In this document: in pieces, positions 51,670 through 60,691 of the stretch | Position numbering within the stretch: the first letter of the stretch is position 1 | Layout of the letters: every line of letters begins with the position of its first letter | Assembly: GCF_003264115.1 (NCBI RefSeq) | Contig: NZ_CP021912.1 | Coordinates: 2,773,001-2,837,000, forward strand | From: Erythrobacter sp. KY5 | GTDB lineage: Bacteria; Pseudomonadota; Alphaproteobacteria; Sphingomonadales; Sphingomonadaceae | DNA length: 64,000 bases | Reading direction: 5' to 3' | Notes under the pieces: model-generated | Told to the model about the DNA's origin: nothing | Seen by the model: only the letters and a program-made list of their open reading frames with translations | Databases searched by the model: none | Position numbers and translations under genes: made by a program

Positions 51670-54600
51670 CTAGAAACGGAACCGAACGCCTGCGTAATAC
51701 CTGCGCCCGAGGATATCGTAGACCCCCGATGCCGTATCGGTGCTGGTGGCGTTGAAGGTCGTGCCGGTCAGCAGGTTTGGCGCATCGTTGTCGAGCAAGT
51801 TGTCGACGCCTGCAAAAATCTGAAGCTCGTCGATGTCGAACACGACCTGCGTATCCAGATTGAACTCCGCCCCCTGCCGGAAGCAGCCCGCATCAAGTCC
51901 GAATGCCGAGCAGAACTGGTCGTCCTCGGTCGATGCGCCGATATACGTACCCGTAAGGCCCCAGCTGATTGCGCCGAAGTCGAACAAGGCGGTTGTGGTG
52001 AAACGATCCTTCGCCGAGCCGACTTCGCCTGCTAGCGGGTTCGCGGGCTGTCCAACCGCGGGCAGGAAATTCAGCTTGATCAGGTGCGTATAAGCGCCGG
52101 ACAAATTGAGATTGGCGTTTTCGAGCCCAATCCCGTCGAGCGAGGTGTTGTACTGGACTGTCACATCGACACCCTCGGTCTCGCGAAGCGCGCCATTGGA
52201 CTGAATCGCGTTGACGAATTCTAGCGAGCCGGCACTGTTGGTGCTGTCGCCGGCTGCGCGGCGGGTGATGAGATCACAAAAGACCCGATTGCCCTTGTTA
52301 AAGCACTGGTCGAGCGTGAAAGGCCGTGTCGGCGCCGCAATCACGTTTTCGATTTCGATGTCGAAATAATCGACCGTCAGTGTCAGATTGCGCAGTGGCT
52401 CGATCGAGCGCGGGTTGATGACCAGACCCAGTGTCAGAGTATCCGCAGTTTCCTCCGCGAGGTTCGGGTTGCCACCATTGAAGCCGCTGATGCCCTGAAT
52501 GTCGGCCTGATTGAGCGTGAATACCCCATTGAGCGCGATATTCTCGTTTACACCCGCAAAGGATCGGCACGTATCGCCAAGTGTACCGCCGCCGCTTGGG
52601 CCGATACCGACGCAGGGGTCGGTAAGGCCTGGCGGGAAGGTCTGCGACTGTGCCGAGAACAATTCGCCAATATTCGGCGCGCGTACCGCTCGCGAATATG
52701 TTCCGCGGAAGCGAATGTCGTCGATCGGCTCCCAGAGAACTTGGCCGTTCCAGCTGGTCACTGAACCGACTGTTGAATAATCGGAAAGCCTGACCGCACC
52801 AGCGAGCTCAAGCGTGCGGAAGAACGGCACGTCGCTCAAGATCGGCACGCGCACTTCGACGAACCCCTCGATCACGTCGAATTCCCCCTGCGTGTCAGGG
52901 ATCTGGTTGCTGGCGTTGAGCCCTTGGTTGGTCAGTGAATCGAAGTCGGCGAGCGAGGCTTCCTCACGGTATTCGACGCCGGTCGCAAAGCCGACCGGGC
53001 CGCCCCAAATCTCGAACAATTCGCCCGAAAGGTTGGCCTGGAACACCCGCTGCTCGATCTCGGTCTGGAACGAGCCTGGCGCATCGATATAGGCCAGCGC
53101 CTCGGGCGAGATCGCGTTCAGCCCGAAGATGTTTACAGGTGCACACCCCTGCGCTCGCGCATCGGCACTTGCACAGATCACTTCGGTAGTGTCGCCGTCG
53201 CCATCGACATCGTCAACGTCGGCCACCGCCGCGAAGGCCTGCTGGAAGTTGGGCACATTGAGCGCGCCAGCCGAACGCTGGTTCTCAGTGGTCTGGCCGT
53301 AATTGTAGCTTACATCCCAACGGAACTGCCCGTCGGCAAACTCGCCTTGCAGCCCGGCGACGACGCGGAAAAAGTCGCGGGTCGTGTCGTTGGTGCGCTC
53401 GCCCACTTCGAGCAAGCGGCGCACGAAGCCGATATCGCGCAGACCGTCGCCGTCAAGATCGGAGGCTGCCGCCACGATTTCGTCTGGGACAAGAGGGTTC
53501 AACCGGATTTCGGAGCTGTCGAGCACGCCGTCGCCGTCACTGTCTACCAGAACACGCGTTTCGATCGGCGCTCGGCCGGTTGCCGGGAACAGTCCGTTTG
53601 TCCCGCTCGATGACGACGCGAACGGTTCGATGATCCGCGCGCTCTGCGTTTTGACATAGGTCCCTTCGACGAAGGCCGTGACGCCCGGCGCGATCTCGTA
53701 ATCGGCCGTGCCTGCAAAGACATAGCGCTGGACCGGCGATGCGAGCGTGCGGAAGAACTGGCGGTTGAAGCCGTTTGGCCCGCTGGCCGGGGAGCCGTCG
53801 AATGCCGTGCAGGTCGGCGTGCTGTTGACCGAAAAGCACGGTTGCAGGACGCCGGAAGGGTTGAAGGTAAAATCATCGGCATTGCTGGGCGTGCCGTTTA
53901 CATCGAAGCGTCCCTGCGGCGGGAAGCTGGAGAAGAACGGCTCGCTCGGCGTGCCGAAATCGGCAGGGTCGCCGCTCAGGACGAACAAGTCGATGTCGTC
54001 GACCAGCGTGTTGCTGCGCTCGCGCGAAAGCAGTTGGCCCTGATCCGAATAGCCGGCGTGCAGCATGAAGCGCCCGCGTCCGTCGTCGATCGAACCACCG
54101 AAAGTTGCGTTGAGGCGGTAATCCTCGGCATCGCCCTGTTCGGTAATGCCATAGCGGCCTTCAAGGTTGAGCCCCTCCAGATCATCGCGATAGACGAAGT
54201 TGACCACACCTGCGACCGCGTCGGACCCATAAAGCGACGACGCGCCGCCGGTCAGGATGTCGATACGACCGATGAACTGGGTCGGGATCACGTTGAGATC
54301 GACCGTGTTGGTGCCCGCAAGCCCGCCCACGACCCGGCGACCGTTCACCAGCACCAGTGTGCGGGCGATCCCCAGATTGCGCAGATCGACAGTGGCAACG
54401 CCCGTGCCGGTGACACCGAACGCATTGTTGGTGCGCGCGAAGGTTGGCGCGCCAAAGACAGGGTTTTCGAGCAGCAGGTCCTGAATGTTCGTAACGCCCG
54501 ACTGGGCGATATTCGCGGCGTCGAGCACTTGAAGCGGCTGCGTCGAAGCGGCGCTGTCCGACAGGATGCGGGAGCCGGTAACGACAATGCGGTTTTGCGC

Positions 54601-54744
54601 TGCGTTTTCTGACGCTGCGGCATCCGATGTGACGTCTTCGCTTGGAGCCTCGAGATCCTGCGCGCTTGCAGGCGATGCAGCAACCGCAATGGAAAGCGCT
54701 GCGCAGGATCCGAACAGTCGACGGCGTGTCTGTGAAATATGCAC
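51670..54744 (-). CDS. TonB-dependent receptor (large type)
   Basis: 1024 residues. A signal peptide (SCAALSIAVAASPASAQD) is followed by a TonB-box-like NRIVVTGSRI, the plug (NIQDLLLENPVFG, VDLRNLGIARTLVLVNGRRVV, DILTGGASSLYGSDAVAGVV) and a barrel ending YYAGVRFRF. The plug style with VNGRR matches the large receptors of Caulobacterales and Sphingomonadales that take up carbohydrates or peptides. No catabolic gene is next to it. The 187-base upstream region holds a perfect 12-bp inverted repeat. Confidence 0.95.
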   Translation of the reverse strand: MHISQTRRRLFGSCAALSIAVAASPASAQDLEAPSEDVTSDAAASENAAQNRIVVTGSRILSDSAASTQPLQVLDAANIAQSGVTNIQDLLLENPVFGAPTFARTNNAFGVTGTGVATVDLRNLGIARTLVLVNGRRVVGGLAGTNTVDLNVIPTQFIGRIDILTGGASSLYGSDAVAGVVNFVYRDDLEGLNLEGRYGITEQGDAEDYRLNATFGGSIDDGRGRFMLHAGYSDQGQLLSRERSNTLVDDIDLFVLSGDPADFGTPSEPFFSSFPPQGRFDVNGTPSNADDFTFNPSGVLQPCFSVNSTPTCTAFDGSPASGPNGFNRQFFRTLASPVQRYVFAGTADYEIAPGVTAFVEGTYVKTQSARIIEPFASSSSGTNGLFPATGRAPIETRVLVDSDGDGVLDSSEIRLNPLVPDEIVAAASDLDGDGLRDIGFVRRLLEVGERTNDTTRDFFRVVAGLQGEFADGQFRWDVSYNYGQTTENQRSAGALNVPNFQQAFAAVADVDDVDGDGDTTEVICASADARAQGCAPVNIFGLNAISPEALAYIDAPGSFQTEIEQRVFQANLSGELFEIWGGPVGFATGVEYREEASLADFDSLTNQGLNASNQIPDTQGEFDVIEGFVEVRVPILSDVPFFRTLELAGAVRLSDYSTVGSVTSWNGQVLWEPIDDIRFRGTYSRAVRAPNIGELFSAQSQTFPPGLTDPCVGIGPSGGGTLGDTCRSFAGVNENIALNGVFTLNQADIQGISGFNGGNPNLAEETADTLTLGLVINPRSIEPLRNLTLTVDYFDIEIENVIAAPTRPFTLDQCFNKGNRVFCDLITRRAAGDSTNSAGSLEFVNAIQSNGALRETEGVDVTVQYNTSLDGIGLENANLNLSGAYTHLIKLNFLPAVGQPANPLAGEVGSAKDRFTTTALFDFGAISWGLTGTYIGASTEDDQFCSAFGLDAGCFRQGAEFNLDTQVVFDIDELQIFAGVDNLLDNDAPNLLTGTTFNATSTDTASGVYDILGRRYYAGVRFRF

Positions 54745-54805
54745 TGGATAGTCCCCTGATTTGCATGACAGCGACCAGGTATCGATCGCGTCGTGAGCTC
54801 AGAGG

Positions 54806-54853
54806 TAGTACGATTCGCACTATTCGCAATTGCTTTTAGTTCGAATCGTACTA
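54806..54853. promoter_or_regulatory. Perfect 12-bp inverted repeat upstream of the TonB receptor
   Basis: TAGTACGATTCG (54806-54817) and CGAATCGTACTA (54842-54853) are exact complements, 24 bases apart, so the centres are 36 bases or about 3.4 helix turns apart. It lies between the receptor gene and the divergent exported protein gene. ATTCGCA is also repeated at 54813 and 54822. It is probably an operator pair. Confidence 0.6.
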
Positions 54854-54931
54854 TTAAAGCGGACATCGTTGCAATTTGGCAACAAAATCAAACACCACGC
54901 CATAGCGCGGGTGAACGATGGGGAGCTTTGA

Positions 54932-55498
54932 ATGAGTGTTTTGCCAATCCTGGGCGCGGGTCTGATCCTTGCCGGTTCGCCGGTCGTAAGTGCCTCGCCC
55001 TTCGTCGATCCGAGCAAATCGGACTTCGATACGCAGGCGACCGCATGCCGCGACGGCGTGACCTCGGCCTTCGGGCGCTATCTCGGCCAATGGGAATTCG
55101 CTGACAGTCAGATCACCCAGGACGGAACGTGGCAAGACGGTCCGGGCGGTGAGTGGGACTTCCACTGCGTCGGCGAAGGCATTGCGGTGACCGACTTCTA
55201 CCGCTCACGCGCCGGGGTGTTCGGCATGACGGTTCGGATGGTCGATCCTGAAACCGGCCAGTGGGACATCATTTATACCGGGGAGGGTTCGCAGGCGATG
55301 AACCACCTCACCGGACAGGTGCGGGAAGACGGCTCGATCGAAATGCATTACACAAAGCCGGTTTTCGACCCGCTGCGCCGGATTACGTTCACGCCGATCG
55401 TCGACAATGCGTTCGACTGGACCCTCGCCATCTCGCGTGACGAGGGCGAAACGTGGCAGGACGTCTACAAGATGAGAGCAACCAGACGAGCCCTGTAG
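54932..55498 (+). CDS. Exported protein of unknown function
   Basis: 188 residues with a signal peptide (VLPILGAGLILAGSPVVSAS). The rest is beta-rich with many Trp and Gly (YLGQWEFADSQITQDGTWQD, GQWDIIYTGEGSQAMNHLTG, DWTLAISRDEGETWQDVYKM), a lipocalin-like pattern such as is seen in DUF1579-type proteins. The match is weak. It is divergent from the TonB receptor and is the last gene before the att-like site at 55616. Confidence 0.75.
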   Translation: MSVLPILGAGLILAGSPVVSASPFVDPSKSDFDTQATACRDGVTSAFGRYLGQWEFADSQITQDGTWQDGPGGEWDFHCVGEGIAVTDFYRSRAGVFGMTVRMVDPETGQWDIIYTGEGSQAMNHLTGQVREDGSIEMHYTKPVFDPLRRITFTPIVDNAFDWTLAISRDEGETWQDVYKMRATRRAL

Positions 55499-55615
55499 AG
55501 CGCCCTTGCCCGAAAGCTCAGCTCGGCGACCAGTCGCCTAGAGGGCGCGATATCCAGACGCCCAGCGCGCGATGCATTCGCGGACGACCAAGAGGTAATA
55601 GGTAGATGGATTAAA

Positions 55616-55629
55616 TGGCGGAGAGGGAG
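55616..55629 (-). other. Attachment-site core (tRNA-Ser 3' end fragment)
   Basis: TGGCGGAGAGGGAG is the reverse complement of the 3' end of bacterial tRNA-Ser (acceptor stem plus CCA). The rest of a tRNA is absent. Its orientation, with CCA pointing left on the minus strand, is that of a distal direct repeat left by an integrase using a tRNA-Ser gene beyond 64000. Confidence 0.65.
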
Positions 55630-55683
55630 TCCCCTCTAATTTAATGGTAACCCGCTAATATTGTACGGTAAGTTCTCTCGCAT

Positions 55684-55714
55684 TGTGGTGTTCTACCACA
55701 CTCTATACCACACT
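55684..55714. repeat. ACCACA repeats next to the att fragment
   Basis: TACCACACT occurs at 55694-55702 and 55706-55714 (12-base period), and TGTGGT at 55684-55689 is an inverted copy of its core. Close spacing near an att core suggests recombinase arm or directionality-factor sites. Confidence 0.45.
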
Positions 55715-55842
55715 TAACCATCGTGAGTCTCGAAACCATGCTGGAGACGTCGAGAACGAGTTATCGCCATCTTAAGAGGCGGCTTTTCGTTTTTGGGCTC
55801 AGTCGTGTTAGTGCCTTCCCATCATGTCAGGGGGCAGACTGA

Positions 55843-56019
55843 ATGACACGTGCAGAAGTTTTGGCGCACTTGCGCAATATCCAGACTCAAATGGATTTTG
55901 AAAGAGATGGGATTTCCAGCGCATATTTGCAAAATGTAATCGATAGAATCCTAGCTCGCTCAGAATCTCCGTCGCAAAACGATGTCACTAGCGCGCAGCC
56001 CGACAATTCAGAATGTTAA
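55843..56019 (+). CDS. Small hypothetical protein (58 residues)
   Basis: ATG at 55843 follows a GGGGG stretch. The product (MTRAEVLAHLRNIQTQMDFE at the start, Cys at the end) is predicted helical and acidic/polar, without a membrane helix. It is convergent with the winged-helix gene and overlaps its end by 12 bases. I do not recognise it. Amino-acid use and the full-length helix make it more likely than not a real gene. Confidence 0.6.
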   Translation: MTRAEVLAHLRNIQTQMDFERDGISSAYLQNVIDRILARSESPSQNDVTSAQPDNSEC

Positions 56020-56550
56020 TTCTCCTGGGTCAACCTTCTTGAAATAGCAATCCAAGGCACACTCTACTTTCGCCAAACCAATTGGCGTTAGCTCCAAGTA
56101 CGTTCTTCTCTTGTCTTTGGGGTCCGGGCGCTTAGCCACGAGACCTTCATCGATCAGAACTTGCACCCAACGCAAACCAGTGGTCGCGGGGCACCCTGCA
56201 GCAACACATGCGTCGGTAACACTGACCTTTCGGTCGCATTTTCGCGACACGAACAAGTCGATTAAGATGTCCCATGAGGGGCTGTGAATGACTGGCACGT
56301 TGCCAAAAATGGACTGGGTTAGCTCTCTCGCCTCTAGCAGTGACGAAGCCACTCCAAGGCGGGCACTTGAATCGCATTGTGGCGGCTCGCCCGCGCCTTG
56401 TTGCTCCAACCTTTGAGCGATATTTCGAATGATTGCTGCAGCGACCTCAAGAGTTCGAGCACTAGGTGTCGATGCTCCATCGGTCATAACATTTTTGTAG
56501 TCAGCAATCCGATCTAACTCGAATGCCTCACTGTTAGATTTTCCCAACAT
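56008..56550 (-). CDS. Winged-helix (MarR-like) transcriptional regulator
   Basis: 180 residues. The C-terminal half (about 80-170) is a winged helix: SWDILIDLFVSRKCD, SVTDACVAAGCPATTGLRWV, then LIDEGLVAKRPDPKDKRRTY with the MarR-type DxRR wing. The N-terminal half is a helical dimerisation or ligand part. ATG at 56550 has a GGGGGG site; the frame continues to 56574. It is divergent from the DUF1800 gene across 429 bases and is a good candidate regulator of the cargo. Confidence 0.8.
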   Translation of the reverse strand: MLGKSNSEAFELDRIADYKNVMTDGASTPSARTLEVAAAIIRNIAQRLEQQGAGEPPQCDSSARLGVASSLLEARELTQSIFGNVPVIHSPSWDILIDLFVSRKCDRKVSVTDACVAAGCPATTGLRWVQVLIDEGLVAKRPDPKDKRRTYLELTPIGLAKVECALDCYFKKVDPGELTF

Positions 56551-56979
56551 TTGCGCCCCCCAGGATTCAATCAACTCTTGCGCTTGGCTTTCAAGCGCAT
56601 CCAGAACCGATGAAACGAATCAAACACTTATCGCATTTGGATCAATCCATTAGGTGGCTGACTTATCCCGGCAGCGCGATCTATATGAACTACCTCCAGA
56701 TACGGCATTAAAACTTCGACAGGCGGCCTGTAATCGAGGCAGAGCATCGAAATCGCACGAGCTACGGTGACGCTTTTCAGGCTATATTATCTATGTATAA
56801 CAGATGCTTAAAATAAGGGCGCCTCAATGAGTGTGCTACAGCCCCTCATTTAGAAACCTATTCGATCTCGACGAACATTCGTCCGAAATGGAGTAAGCCG
56901 GTTAACTTAAGTATTTTCACTCAAGCGCCGACATAGCGCCAACAACTATTCTGCCTCCAACTCAATTGGAGGTCGTTCA
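56551..56979. other. Long AT-rich intergenic region before the DUF1800 gene
   Basis: No gene was seen in these 429 bases. The part at about 56781-56815 (ATATTATC, TATAAC, AAAATAAG) is very AT-rich and is a likely promoter zone. GGAGGT at about 56968 is the ribosome site of the DUF1800 gene. Confidence 0.5.
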
Positions 56980-58836
56980 ATGGTCGCGGAGTCCCTGACA
57001 CTAGTAGAAGCAAAAATCGCTCTCGATCCGTTGGGAGACGAAGATCAAGAGGACCATTCGACAAATGGCAACCTGAACCAGCCTCTCGCAATTGGCGCAC
57101 TGGTTGCATCACCAATTTTGAGCAGCTGCGGTGGAGAGGACTCTGCTCCTGCAATTGTTTCGACGCCGCCGTCTAATCCCTCCCCCTCACCAACACCAAG
57201 CCCCTCCACTTCGAGGGGCATTCAAGTCGAAGATTCGGAAGCTGCTAGGTTCATACTCAGAGCAACCTTCGCTGCTTCACGAGAAGCGATTGATGCAGTG
57301 AAACGAGAGGGACGAGAAACCTGGTTGCAGCGAAACATGCGGCCACAAAACGACCAATCAGCTCAATCCTTCTTCGAGCAACTTGGTGTTGACGAGGTTG
57401 ATGCTGAGCGGACGTTTGCGACTGACAGATTCCTCGACAGCATGCTCTGGTCTCAGTTCCTTTTCGGTGGGAACTCACTGCGCAAGCGCTTTGCTTTTGC
57501 TCTTTCCGAGTTCTTCGTTGTTTCTTCCAATCCGCGTTTGCGAATGTGGTGGCCTTCTCAAGCAGTGGGACACTTTTGGGACATTCTCAATCAGAACGCT
57601 TTTGGCAACTTCCGAAGCCTGCTTCGCGAAGTCTCTCTGTCGCCCGCAATGGGGACTTACCTAGACACAATCGGCAGCCAGAAAGAGGACGCTTCAAGTG
57701 GGCGAGTGCCTGATGAGAATTTTGCTCGCGAAGTAATGCAGCTTTTTACGATTGGCCTCACCGAACTGAATGATGATGGCACCGAGCGAACTAATAATGG
57801 CCGCGCGATTGAGACCTACACCAATGATGACGTCATCGGCTTAGCGAGGGTCTTCACCGGATATGACCTAGACGTATCCGGCCTCGCGAGCTTCTCCGAC
57901 CCAGCCAATCCGAACCGTCAAATTCCCTCGGTAGAGGCTGTGAGAAGGCCAATGACGGCTAATCCTCAGCACTGGCCTAGACCTGCTTCTGAGAGCCAAC
58001 ACTCATTAAGACAAAAGCAATTCCTGGGCCGGACGATTCCAGCCGGAACTAGCGCTGAACAAAGCCTGGAGATGGCTCTCGACATCTTGTTTTTGCACCC
58101 GAACGTTGGCCCATTTTTCGGCAAGCAAATGATTCAACGTTTGGTAACTAGCAATCCAAGCCCGGACTATGTCCGAAGGATAGCGAGAGCGTTTAACGAC
58201 AATGGCGAGGGAGTGCGCGGCGATCTAGGTCACGTCTTCAAGGCAATTCTGTTAGATCCCGAAGCGAACTCGCGAGCAACTCTAACGGACCTTCGCTTCG
58301 GGAAGCTTCGTGAGCCGGTTGTGCGCTTTGTGCAATTCGGTCGAACGTTCAATCTTTACAAAAACAGTGAACCAGGCATCACTAGGTCGCTCGACGACAA
58401 TGCTGATGCGCTGTCTCAGTCTCCATTCCAAGCCCTCTCTGTCTTCAACTTCTTCCGACCAAGATACTCGCCGCCTGCGTCCGCCACCGCCGCAAACCAA
58501 TTTGTCGCGCCGGAATTTCAGCTAGTCGATGAAACAAGCATCGCTGGGTATGTGAATTTCCTGTCCCGGCTGGTCTCCGGCAAGCTTCACTACCTCAACG
58601 ACCTTGCACCGGACTATTCGGGCGTGATGGAATTTGCCTCCGAAACGGCGCGCCTAATCAACGAATTAGACCTGATACTTACGGCAGGTCAGCTTAATGA
58701 GGCAACACGCGCGACTATCGCAGAAGCGATCGACACCATTCCGAATGCCGATCAGGGGGACGACGAGCTGCTCCGACGTGTCCAGTCCGCGATTACGCTC
58801 ATTATGGCGTCGAATGACTACCTCATTCAAAAGTAG
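56980..58836 (+). CDS. DUF1800 domain-containing protein
   Basis: 618 residues. A hydrophobic stretch near 35-48 ends in LSSCGG, which could be a late lipobox, then a Pro/Ser linker (PSNPSPSPTPSPST). DUF1800 covers about 85-600, with LRATFAASREAIDAVKREG, NFAREVMQLFTIGL, ARVFTGYDL and FLGRTIPAG. The protein is about the usual length. DUF1800 proteins are exported proteins of unknown function that nearly always come with a DUF1501 protein, here nine bases downstream. GGAGGT precedes the ATG. Confidence 0.9.
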   Translation: MVAESLTLVEAKIALDPLGDEDQEDHSTNGNLNQPLAIGALVASPILSSCGGEDSAPAIVSTPPSNPSPSPTPSPSTSRGIQVEDSEAARFILRATFAASREAIDAVKREGRETWLQRNMRPQNDQSAQSFFEQLGVDEVDAERTFATDRFLDSMLWSQFLFGGNSLRKRFAFALSEFFVVSSNPRLRMWWPSQAVGHFWDILNQNAFGNFRSLLREVSLSPAMGTYLDTIGSQKEDASSGRVPDENFAREVMQLFTIGLTELNDDGTERTNNGRAIETYTNDDVIGLARVFTGYDLDVSGLASFSDPANPNRQIPSVEAVRRPMTANPQHWPRPASESQHSLRQKQFLGRTIPAGTSAEQSLEMALDILFLHPNVGPFFGKQMIQRLVTSNPSPDYVRRIARAFNDNGEGVRGDLGHVFKAILLDPEANSRATLTDLRFGKLREPVVRFVQFGRTFNLYKNSEPGITRSLDDNADALSQSPFQALSVFNFFRPRYSPPASATAANQFVAPEFQLVDETSIAGYVNFLSRLVSGKLHYLNDLAPDYSGVMEFASETARLINELDLILTAGQLNEATRATIAEAIDTIPNADQGDDELLRRVQSAITLIMASNDYLIQK

Positions 58837-58845
58837 GAGGCCCGC

Positions 58846-60264
58846 ATGTGGGTTATTAAATCTCAGGAACTGTCGCGTCGCGCTTTTCTCGAACGCAGTG
58901 CATCTTTGGCGATAGCAGGAACAGCCAGCTCTTTTGCTCTTGGCCTTACAGGAATATCCGAAGCCGCGGCCCTCGCGACGAACGGCGACTATAAAGCTCT
59001 CGTGTGCATATTTCTCTATGGGGGGAATGACCACGCCAACACACTCATTCCTTTCGATGCGAACAACTACGGGAAATACGCTTCGATCAGGCAAGGGGTG
59101 GCTCTGGCGCGCGAGCAGCTTAGCGGCACCTTGCTTCGCCAGCCGGATGAGCAAATTCTCACAAACGACGTCAACTTCGCGCTATCCCCATCGATGCCAC
59201 GAATGCACAGGCTATTCGGTGAGAACAAGCTGGGCGTTCTGCTAAACGTTGGGCCGTTGGAGGCGCCAATCACAAGGGCTCAGTTCGAGAGCGGCAACAC
59301 GCGCTCATTTCCCCGCCCTGCCAAGCTCTTCTCGCATAACGACCAGCAATCAACCTGGCAGTCATCCGGGGTCGAAGGAACGCCTACTGGATGGGGTGGG
59401 CGCTTGGGCGACCTAGCTCAAAGCGCAAATTCCAATGCGATGTTTACTGCGATCAATGTGACAGGGAATGCCGTATTCTTGACGGGACGCTCGACCATAC
59501 CCTTCAAAATATCAAAGAGAGGCCCTGTAGAGTTCGTTCCCGTGAAGTCTGGTACGCTCTTCCGCTCAACTGCAGTTAGCGATGCTCTTCAATCCGTAAT
59601 GAGGACGCACCACCAGCACATTCTTGAGCAAGACTACGCGGCAACAGTCTCGCGCGCTCTCGCAAATACGCCGTTCGTGAGCGAAGTTTTGTCCGGGTCT
59701 TCATCCGTTCCGGGAGCGATTGCGGGCAACTCCCTTTCTGAGCAATTGGAGACAGTTGCGAAACTGATTGAGGCGCGGGATGCATTGGGCGTGACTAGGC
59801 AAGTGTTTATGGTTTCCTTGGGCGGCTTCGACCACCACAGCAACCTGATTGGTCCGCACGAAGAGCTGCTCTCTCAACTCGATTCCGCTGTAGATCAATT
59901 CTATCGGACCACGGAGAGACTAGGTGTTTCCGATCAAGTCACGACTTTCACCGCTTCAGATTTCGGAAGAACTCTGACGCCAAACGGAAACGGTTCAGAC
60001 CATGGCTGGGGCGGACACCATTTCATCATCGGAGGAGCGGTCAAAGGCGGCCAATTCTATGGCACGGCTCCCTCCGTTTCCACTCGGACAGACGACCAAG
60101 TCGGACGCGGACGGTTGCTCCCTTCGACTTCGGTGGATGAGTATTCTGCGACGCTCGCGCGCTGGTTCGGAGTAGCAGACTCCGAGCTATCGAGCATCGC
60201 TCCAAACATCGGTCGGTTCGGCCAGCCGAACTTAGGATTTATGAAAGAGCCACCGCAGGCATAA
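58846..60264 (+). CDS. DUF1501 domain-containing protein (Tat-exported, sulfatase-like fold)
   Basis: 472 residues. The N-terminus has a twin-arginine signal (SRRAFLERSASLAIAGTASS), so it is exported folded. The DUF1501 core follows: ALVCIFLYGGNDHANTLIPF, VGPLEAPITR, FSHNDQQSTWQS, FMVSLGGFDHHSNL, TFTASDFGRTLTPNGNGSDH with GWGGHH. Asp and His in these motifs resemble the metal site of the alkaline phosphatase/sulfatase superfamily. AGGAGG precedes the ATG. It is coupled to the DUF1800 gene. Confidence 0.92.
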   Translation: MWVIKSQELSRRAFLERSASLAIAGTASSFALGLTGISEAAALATNGDYKALVCIFLYGGNDHANTLIPFDANNYGKYASIRQGVALAREQLSGTLLRQPDEQILTNDVNFALSPSMPRMHRLFGENKLGVLLNVGPLEAPITRAQFESGNTRSFPRPAKLFSHNDQQSTWQSSGVEGTPTGWGGRLGDLAQSANSNAMFTAINVTGNAVFLTGRSTIPFKISKRGPVEFVPVKSGTLFRSTAVSDALQSVMRTHHQHILEQDYAATVSRALANTPFVSEVLSGSSSVPGAIAGNSLSEQLETVAKLIEARDALGVTRQVFMVSLGGFDHHSNLIGPHEELLSQLDSAVDQFYRTTERLGVSDQVTTFTASDFGRTLTPNGNGSDHGWGGHHFIIGGAVKGGQFYGTAPSVSTRTDDQVGRGRLLPSTSVDEYSATLARWFGVADSELSSIAPNIGRFGQPNLGFMKEPPQA

Positions 60265-60275
60265 CGACGCATGCG

Positions 60276-60563
60276 CTAGGTTCGATAGGCAGGCGAGGCT
60301 AAGCCATCGGCCAACTCTGCCGACGGGAACTCTTGAACAAAGGCAATCGCCGTTTCGAGATTACGAAAGTAGAAGGCCGCTGTGCTGCAGGCGAAGCCCG
60401 GCTGACTGTGGCAGGCATGATCCATCGCGCCGACGTGTTCGTTGAGCCATTGATGCATTGAGTCGAGCTGCGGCCCCAACCCTTCGGCTGGTACGCGAAT
60501 TTTTACTCTTATTGGGAAAGCCAAGTCATCGCGCTTGGCCTGTCGAATCGAGTGCCGTGACAT
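60276..60563 (-). CDS. Hypothetical protein (95 residues)
   Basis: Acidic/neutral soluble protein with FPIRVKIRVPAEGLGPQLDS and NLETAIAFVQEF, and two Cys. No domain was recognised. The aromatic and charged pattern is that of a real small protein. It is convergent with the DUF1501 gene (11 bases). No clear ribosome site before ATG. Confidence 0.6.
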   Translation of the reverse strand: MSRHSIRQAKRDDLAFPIRVKIRVPAEGLGPQLDSMHQWLNEHVGAMDHACHSQPGFACSTAAFYFRNLETAIAFVQEFPSAELADGLASPAYRT

Positions 60564-60691
60564 TTGCGGAACAATACGGGAACAACATCAAACAGCAATC
60601 GCTTGCGCGCGCGCGCGAAAAACTGGTTTAGCGATGACGCGGCGGCTTGCCGCCGGTGTCCTTGATACCGGACTGCACATTGCGCTACCCC

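Larger units (their letters stand above)
55499..55842. other. Gene-free junction between chromosome and integrative element
   Basis: No gene was seen. The stretch holds the tRNA-Ser-like att fragment at 55616-55629 and the ACCACA repeats at 55684-55714. It becomes AT-richer to the right of the att fragment, in keeping with a change from host to element DNA. Confidence 0.6.
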
